From positions 6,333,001-6,397,000 of the forward strand of contig NC_045127.1 in NCBI RefSeq assembly GCF_007655135.1: a DNA stretch of 64,000 nt, in the 5' to 3' direction. The notes under the pieces are model-generated. The model was not told the DNA's origin, made no database searches, and saw only the letters and a list, made by a program, of their open reading frames with translations. Within the stretch, counting starts at the first letter, position 1. Each line of letters opens with the position of its first letter. Made by a program: the position numbers and the translations under genes. Below, one piece after another: positions 56,921 to 64,000 of this stretch. This DNA comes from Punica granatum. Lineage: Eukaryota > Streptophyta > Magnoliopsida > Myrtales > Lythraceae.

Positions 56921-59900
56921 TCATCGACTTCTTGTTGATATCCTGTGTTTTTAAAAGGAAAAAAAATTCACATATTAATGGCATTGCTAAACAGGATGTT
57001 GCGGTTTTTTCAGAACTTTACTAAGAGAGAATAGTACAGGTTATACCTTCCTAATTGGGACAACTCAGGCTCTGCCAACAGCATCTCTGGTAGTGGTGTC
57101 ATGTTCATTTCTCCATTACTACCGTCACAAAAAACGAGAATACAGAAGGATCTGAGTCAATTTGCACAAAAAAATTTCTGTCTCACGCAATTTATGACAA
57201 GAGAACTCGAGGCAAAAAGAAAACAGAATAAAGATGGATCGTGCTAACCAATATATGTGATCCAGTGAGAGGAGCCGGTGATGAAGAGAGTAGTCAGCTC
57301 CAACATAAGTCACAACTATGCTGCCTGCATCAGGGTGGGGCCAGCTCCGTGAAGTAGGAAATCGAAGAATAAATGTTCCAGGTTTCTGGGACCCGCCTGG
57401 GCCTTGAAGCGAAGCTTCTGCTTCTTCCTTTGTGACAAATCCTTCTATCCATGTGGGTGATTTAGAGCTCCACATCTCTCTCAGGGCACTTCTCGATAGA
57501 GCAAAGGCAACAGGATATAACCAACGCCACATTTTCTCGAAGTTCTCTTTTGTCATACAATCACGGCATCCAGCGACTTTCCGAAGAATCTCAAAATCCT
57601 GAAAATGAGAAAAAGAACATCAAATATGTTCACAAAGATGGATGGTGTCCATTACTTATGTGAAACTACCTCAATCTTCTGATTGTGTGAGAAAGATGAG
57701 AAGATAAAGAAGGAGAAGACAACCTGTTGGCTGAGAGATCTTGTATTGCAGCACGATATCTTCATGAACTGCTCTTCGATCTCGAAAACCACACTCTCCC
57801 AATTCACGTGTTGGTTATCTTGTGAAATTGAGTTCCAGAATCTCGCACCTTCCTCTATCAGTCTTTTTGCAATTCTAATTTGGTTACTGAATGGAAATAA
57901 GAAAAGAGAAGTCTCCGTTACAAACAAAAGGGATATTTGGCAGTTCTTATTAAGTGCAAAAAGACTAGGAAAAACAGTCGAAGGGAAGTTTCCAGGTTTA
58001 CCGATGGTGGGAACATCCTGAGTAAAGGGCGACCTGATCTGCAAATTCCAAAATTTCTTCATTTGAAGCAGACGAAGTAATATCCTTGAGCAGAAGAGTC
58101 CTCTCAGTTGAGCCTCCCAGACAGTAATTGAAAATGGCCAAATCCGAAATCGAATTTCCAGTCCTTGAATTCCTGTAACACGAGTTTCCCTCTCTGGTAC
58201 TCTCCGAGTCCGACGGAGACTTCTCCCCTGCTTCAGATTCCTCCTGGGGCATTTTCGAATTTGTCGTAGAAAAATTCTTGGCCTAATAACAAAGATAAAG
58301 AATGAGTCAAGGCATAAACCAACTATCAAGGGAAGATCTCGAACATCATAACAATAGCAGAGTGGGAAAAGTCAGCAAGAGCAATATGTAATGTGGCAAA
58401 TTGTAAACAATAATGCATAGAAAAGGTGCCCCCTCCACAAAAATGTTTTTGACAACCACTTAGAAAAAATAGTGAGCGTCCCTCAACAAATTAAGTTTTT
58501 AGATGTGCTATGAAGCTTTGTTCGCAAAAGAAAAGGAGGAGCAAGGAAATGACTTCGCAAGGCACTGCAGTGCAGAGTCTTCATTTGCCTCACTACTCAA
58601 TTCAACTTACTCTACTTCATGCTTTAGCAGTTTACCAATCCATACATGAGGACTACAATCACAATGGTAATTGTAACACTGTGCCTCCACCTACCATCTT
58701 CAACTTTTAAATTAGTTGAGAAGCTTTCTGACAGAGTGGTAATCTTATCTCACGCTAATCTTTACCAAAGTTCTATTCAGGTACCTGAATTGCTGTTTGG
58801 ACATGGGAGTTGCATTCATCATCAGGTTGCTCAAAGGTGTAATTCGCCAGTCTGACCCGTTTAGACAGTGGACTGGGCTTTGCTTCCCGAACAGTGCTTC
58901 TCGGAAGATCTGGCAACCCAAAGTTAACTCTTGATGATTGAGAACCACACACTGATAAAAATCCAGAGGCTGGTCTTTTCCAGATTATCACTGAGGATGT
59001 CCGAACATTTCGGTTCCGAGAAATGCAGCGGATTGGGTAGGACAAAGCCTCGAGGAAAGGATACTTTCCGGCTTTCGGGACATTAAACTTAATCTGGAAG
59101 AGCTTGTTGTCGCACTTTGATGAAAGCTGAAATAGGGGGAAAAACAACATAAGCTTTTCGATATTCAAAAGAAACAGCTTAACAATCTCTTGCTACTATG
59201 CTTAGGAGGTTGAAACAAGGACAATATAAATCTAGTCTAATTTTAATGGAAGGTTGTTCTAGTGGCTTTCATTTTTCATGAAACACAGAGAAATAAGGTT
59301 GCAAGAATCAAATTCTACTTCAGAAAATGCATTTTTAATTAAAGCTATGAAGCTTATCCCTATCATCTACAAAAAGAAAGAAGAAAGTAACACAAATCCA
59401 TTTCCTGTAAGAAAACAGAAACTGGAATAAGTCTCCAAAGGAATGGATCGGGAGAAAGGTAATTACAATTTCCATTTGCATATGGTCATAGTTTAATTGT
59501 AATATCATAACTAAATAAAACACAGAAAGTAAATAGATCACCTTTCTAGGTGTAGAAAGGTTTGCAGTTTCATTCATAAATCCACAGTGCACTTAATGTA
59601 AATGTATACATTATAAACCTCACCTGAGAAATCTTGAGACGGAGAGAAGCACGACCTTGCAATAATTTGCTCGGTCTATCACATGAATCGAAGTCGATTC
59701 CATCATAGCTTGTCAAAAGGGGTGCTTCTCCATCGCTTGTCTTCTCCACAGGGGTGCCATTGTTGGCATATATAAGTGAAGCAACAACCTAAAAGGAAAA
59801 AAAAAAGAATTAAGTGAGAAACTATCCTGTTAAGTTGTCTGTTAAATAGAACCATTGCACAAGAGCAGATAACCTCGATTTCCTTATCTACAGTCTCTCC

Positions 59901-61647
59901 TAAGGCATCTAACAAGACAACATCCAAAGAGAAGTTCCTTCGACATGAAGCCTGCCATAAAATTAATAAACAAAAAAATTTGCAACGGTCAAATAAGTGA
60001 AGAAATAATCAATGACATAGAAGTGTGATAGAAGATATAGAAGTCCATCTAACCTTCCCGCCAACGATATTCCAAACACCGTCGCTACCTTTTTCTATGT
60101 CCACAGCAGATGAATTATCAACAATTAAGTATATCGGGGAGTCCTGGAATCAAATAAATATAATCATGAGAATTCTATGATTAAGTTTACTTCCATGTGG
60201 AAAGGAAAATGGATTCTCGAAAGAAGTAATACTTTGTATTGACCCTTTATAGATGATGCACTAAGAAAATCCTTTGGACTGTAGAGATAGCCTGATAGAC
60301 CACTCTCATTGTTATTGCTACCAATCAAAATGATCCTTCTCAAACCGCTAAAATTTGAAGTTTGGGTTTCAGAAGAGGCTAGTGTCTTCTCCTCCACCAA
60401 CTCCCCATCAACATAAAGCCGCAAAAATCCATTTGATACCTGATATTGACAAACAATGAATTAGCATGAAAGAATTCCAAATAAGAGACAAGCTAAAGAA
60501 AGTCATCTAAGCAGAACTTTAGCATAAGAGCAGCAACATTATTCATTTTTCAGATACCTCACATCCAATGCGGGTCCATTTCCCAAAGGGAAAATCACTC
60601 TCCAAAGACGCATGTGGAATATTGTTCCACAGAGTCAAATTGTTAGGATCTGGAGCTTCATCATCTTGGGAGGGAAGCAACGGAAATAGCATCAATCTCT
60701 TTTTTTCGTTTAGAACCAGAAGAGGAGCACTGTCCATCATGTCTGAGCCCACCTACATAGCCAAATATGCAGAATTTCTTCCAATGAGAACAAGCTCTTA
60801 AAAATAATATAAACATAGATATACAGAAGCTTAAGCAGTCATTTGATCTCCATATACCGACACTGCAATTGCTTCAAACAAGCGAATCAACAAAAAGTAC
60901 TTAAAAGGCCTCACTGTGCCTTCACCATGAGGAAACTCACTGACAGCCATAGCCAAAGCGCCCATATATGACAGAAACTATCAATGACTGAGGATGTTAG
61001 GGTTTTACTATCAACTACCAAGTCCAATCACAAACAAGTGGTGGTTTCCTCTGAACTTGAAAAGATAAACAAGCTAAAAATTTAAATACGAGAAAATGCA
61101 GCAATTTATAAGCGATGAAATTAACCCCGAATTAACCCGACAGCTCCTTCAGGATCAGAAACTATGAAATGGAGAAGTGACTTCACTGCCTACTAACTCT
61201 CAAGACAAGCTACCCTGTTCAAGAAACGAAAAGTTAAGAAATGGGCACGATCCCGATAACTCAAACCGTCAAAGTCTCAATTATCTACAAAAGATTAATG
61301 ACTCCCAGTGAATCGCCATAAAAATCCACGAACGCCCCCCAGGTTATGACAACACAGAAGTAAAATGACTCCAGTTTCTCAGACGATTAAAATATCGGAC
61401 AAACAAGAAAAGCTAAAACTGAAGAAACAGGGGGGGAGTAAAACAACCTTAAAAGGCGGAAAAAGAGTGGCGGTTTTGGTACCTGACGGATGAGCGTGGA
61501 AGGGAAAGGAGTGGAGCTCAAGAGGTAGACCCAGAAGCAGAAAGAAAAGGATCCTTCTCCCTGCTCCCCTCTTGCTTCAACCTCTAGCCTGAAATCCTTC
61601 AGCAGACAGTAATTTCCTATCTCCATCGCATTCTCATTCTTCCCCAT
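56921..61647 (-). CDS. SHA: STAT-type linker-SH2 protein (SHA-like)
   Basis: One of the few plant proteins with an SH2 domain, which binds phosphotyrosine. Twelve exons: 61483-61647, 60558-60752, 60233-60439, 60054-60143, 59874-59951, 59624-59788, 58785-59126, 58002-58282, 57724-57886, 57249-57598, 57047-57118, 56921-56942; 709 aa in phase. Residues about 30-260 look like a concanavalin-A/LamG-type fold (FSFCFWVYLL near the start, GKWTRIGCEVSNGFLRLYVD, GLSGYLYSPKDF). A linker follows (VPKAGKYPFLEALSYPIRC). A helical STAT-like linker leads to the SH2 domain at about 610-680, with the binding Arg641 in GTFILRFPTSR and GSIVVTYVGADYSLHHR after it. There is no STAT DNA-binding domain, so a transcription role is not implied. 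The final 22-nt exon (ending RISTRSR) is the least certain part. Confidence 0.9.
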
Positions 61648-62170
61648 CGTGATCGGAGGAGAACCCCGGAAAGGAGCGATCTTTACACCTTATGGCGTCT
61701 CAGAACTCTTCAGCGACCCGAAAGGAACATCCTTTCCGTCAGAGAAGAAAGAAAAGACCCAACAACAACAACCGAATTTGAAGTCTCTGTCTAGTCTTCA
61801 GTCGTCTTCCTCCTCCTTCCAGACCAGAGGGGGAAAGGGAAAAGGCGCAGTTTTAGTTTCCTTACGACGGCTGTTAACTAACGGTTGGTGATGTTTCCGG
61901 TTCTCCCCCATATACAAAAATAGAGCTAAAATCTCCTGCTTCGCATCCGTGAAGTTGGTGAACAATTATTGGGCGTCTGACCTCCCTTAAGAGAAGTCAA
62001 GGTCCTCTTTTACACGTGGATTCCTATGATTAGGTTTAGGTGAAAGTCATTACCTAGTCTCTCCCGTATCGTGACACTGCTCTTGTCGCCCATGGCCATT
62101 AAAGCGCATGGGTAGGGCTAAATGGGCCGCGCTACCAGGCCCAATATTCAGCCCAAATGAAGCCCATCAC
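61648..62170. promoter_or_regulatory. SHA promoter and upstream region
   Basis: Upstream of the start codon the sequence is rich in AACAACAACC, CTTCTTCC-like and GGGAAAGG words, as in plant leaders. Beyond 61900 it is intergenic; the GGGCC/GGCCCAA motifs at about 62110-62145 are telo/TCP-site-like. Nothing is proved from sequence alone. Confidence 0.35.
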
Positions 62171-62535
62171 TCAATTCTTAGAAAAACATGACATTTACAT
62201 TTTTTCCTAAATATCACACGATCTTTAGAAAATAGCACAGAAATGCGCGATTTTTGAATTTTTTTTTTCTAAATATAGCATGATCTTTGGAAAGTAGTAT
62301 AGAAAGGCACGACATTTACATTTTTTCTTAATTATAACATGACTTTTAAAAAATAATACATAAAAGCACAGATTTCAGGTTTAGCTGTGATTCTAGCTTG
62401 TTAAAAAAGAAGATTGTGCATTTATGTACTATTTTCTAAAGGTTGTGCTATATTTAGGTAAAAATACAAAGATCAGATCTTTTTGTATTATTTTCTAAAT
62501 TTCATGCTATATTTAGAAAAAGCTCAAACGCCGTG
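62171..62535. repeat. Subterminal-repeat element
   Basis: The motif CTAAATATAGCATGATCTTTGGAAA and relatives recur about every 75 nt in direct orientation in the left half (62205, 62270, 62330) and inverted in the right half (62435-62515). The arrangement suggests a small TIR element with repeated subterminal motifs. No target duplication was read. Confidence 0.45.
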
Positions 62536-64000
62536 GTTTTCTAGGTGATTAACCATATGTTTCTCCAGTTTGAAAGGAAACCTAAAGAGTTTAGCATAAG
62601 AAATAGAAATGAAAACCAAATAAAAAGTACAAATAGTCTTACTAATGAGAATCGAACCCAAAATCTCTGAGTTATTAAATGAGGGTGTGTACTGCAACAC
62701 GACACCACTTTTCTCATCAAATTCTTTTTTCGTGGCATGCCTCTCTTCCACGCCTCTTTTAGCGGCAAAAAGAGCGTAATGTCTCGATAATTAATCGGGT
62801 CTGCGAGTCTCTCACTAATTGAAGAAAAAAGCACAACACCTCTTAAGGGCAATTTTTCGATTTTATAAATAATTATATATTAAATTGGGTTGGCTCAGGT
62901 GATACAACGTATGTTCCTCTTAAGTATGGTATATAGTTCAAGTCTAGTGAATAAAAAAAAACATTGGGAAAGCTTTAGGATCTATTTACTTTTAGAAAAT
63001 TAATTCTCCATTTCCAACTCTACTTTTGTGCTCCTTTTTTAAATTTATTTTTCCACAGAAAAGTATAAAAACATGTTTACTAATGTTTGGTTAGAATTTA
63101 TTTATTTAATTTTTTTTTGCTTTGGGATAAATTTAGAAATATTCTTAACAAGTAATAACTTATACATGATAAATTTTTAATTTAAATCATATATATAATG
63201 ATTTAACTCAACTTTTATCTTTTGAAATAAAGCATCATATATATGATAAATTTATTTTATAGTTATTAGTACATAAACTCACAATTGTAACGACAAACCA
63301 ATAAAATCTTCAAATGACTTGATGATAAAGAAATAATAAAAGATAAAATAAAATTAAAAAATAAGGAAACAAAATATATTGAAAAACAAAGAGTCAAGAA
63401 AAAAAATGGAATTTTTTTATAAGCTTAGAGTAAAAGTATGAGATAATAATCATTAAAGAATGTTTTAAATTCAATTTATAAATAGAAAACTAAGCAAAGA
63501 AAAAGGAAATCTATAAATTAGAAGATAGAAATGGAAACAATTAGCTAATAGAAAAGTGAGGAACTAAAAAAAACATTTTTTTTCAACCACTGAAAAAAAT
63601 AATTTTATTAATTCATGGATAAACTTGAATAGTGGAGAAAATAAATTTCCTTTTTTTTCATTTTTATATAAGTATACATATTTTTTGCAGTTTTCAATTT
63701 TTTAAAAATTTTCTAGGAAAAGTGAAAAATTACCCAAAAGTAAACAGGTCTTTACCTTTTCTTTTTTTGGGTGAAAACTTCCAAAATATCTCCTATTAAA
63801 AGATGGCTAAATCGGTTAAGAGAGCATTTGACCCTTTATTGGATCGATCTAACCCAAACTAGATTAGTCAAAGCCCATTGAGTTTTTAGATATCATGATG
63901 CACACCAAAAAATAAAAGTTATATTTAGATTAAACAGATTCTGTTTGACTATTAGTCAGTGACTCAGTGCAACAAGACGTACTGCTAGTTTTATTGAAGT
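62536..64000. other. AT-rich end of window, no gene seen
   Basis: Contains SINE-like A and B boxes at 62889-62960 (TGGCTCAGGTG, then AGTTCAAGTC about 35 nt later, then an A-run) and a similar reverse-strand GGTTCGATTCTC near 62645. The rest is long AT-rich DNA without domains. Confidence 0.4.

Noticed and set aside
57652..58329. 225-codon reverse-strand frame in the SH2 gene
   Set aside because: It reads exon 8 in the wrong frame and continues through an intron; the phased exons give a continuous SHA-like protein.
1..64000. CRISPR arrays, rRNA genes, intact tRNA genes, bacterial-type operons, viral genes
   Set aside because: None were seen. The direct repeats present are transposon-derived or tandem duplications, and the tRNA-like boxes lack a cloverleaf.

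Overview
The window is nuclear DNA of a flowering plant, almost certainly a eudicot. The evidence is GT-AG introns, short genes separated by AT-rich intergenic DNA, plant-only families (two pentatricopeptide-repeat proteins, an X8 protein, a STAT-type SH2 protein, an NTMC2-type C2 protein) and many small terminal-inverted-repeat elements beginning with variants of GCGTTTGGTTT. The species cannot be named from the sequence.

Layout. 1-15,200 has no intact gene. It holds nested and fragmentary transposable elements: a PIF/Harbinger-like TIR element (2902-6837) carrying a probable captured gene fragment and split by a 3.0-kb solo LTR (3586-6611, GTTAT target duplication, internal 271-bp tandem duplication); a 35-nt poly-C tract; a decayed LINE 3' end; a hAT-like element; and a foldback element. 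15,280-32,030 has four forward genes: UBP15-like deubiquitinase, an E-class PPR, a small acidic unknown protein, and a P-class PPR. A 5'-truncated LINE with a 15-bp target duplication lies between the last two. 32,340-36,274 is a reverse-strand NTMC2/synaptotagmin-like gene. 36,280-46,390 is a 10-kb repeat-rich desert with small TIR elements and a 634-bp foldback element. 46,394-61,647 is a gene block: L18a-like membrane protein (+), then on the reverse strand IMP1 mitochondrial protease, solanesyl diphosphate synthase, an X8 protein and a 12-exon STAT-type SH2 protein. 61,650-64,000 is repeat-rich and AT-rich.

Exon-intron structures for all eight protein families recognised by homology (six multi-exon, two PPRs intronless) were rebuilt by hand from splice signals and reading phase. 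Every coding length came out in frame. The genes are not an operon and share no single pathway: protein turnover (UBP15, IMP1), organelle RNA processing (two PPRs), plastid prenyl chain synthesis (SPS), membrane contact sites (NTMC2) and cell-wall/callose binding (X8). From memory, the gene order resembles Arabidopsis blocks containing SHA-SPS2-L18ae-UBP15 on chromosome 1, SPS1-X8-SHB on chromosome 1, and PPR-NTMC2T6.2-L18ae on chromosome 3. That suggests an ancestral neighbourhood kept together here and split after Arabidopsis genome duplications.

No previously undescribed system, CRISPR, virus or gene cluster was found. The most notable items are the STAT-like SH2 gene, the nested insertion with its captured gene fragment, the long foldback hairpin, an alternative IMP1 N-terminus produced by intron retention, and an unrecognised acidic protein gene.
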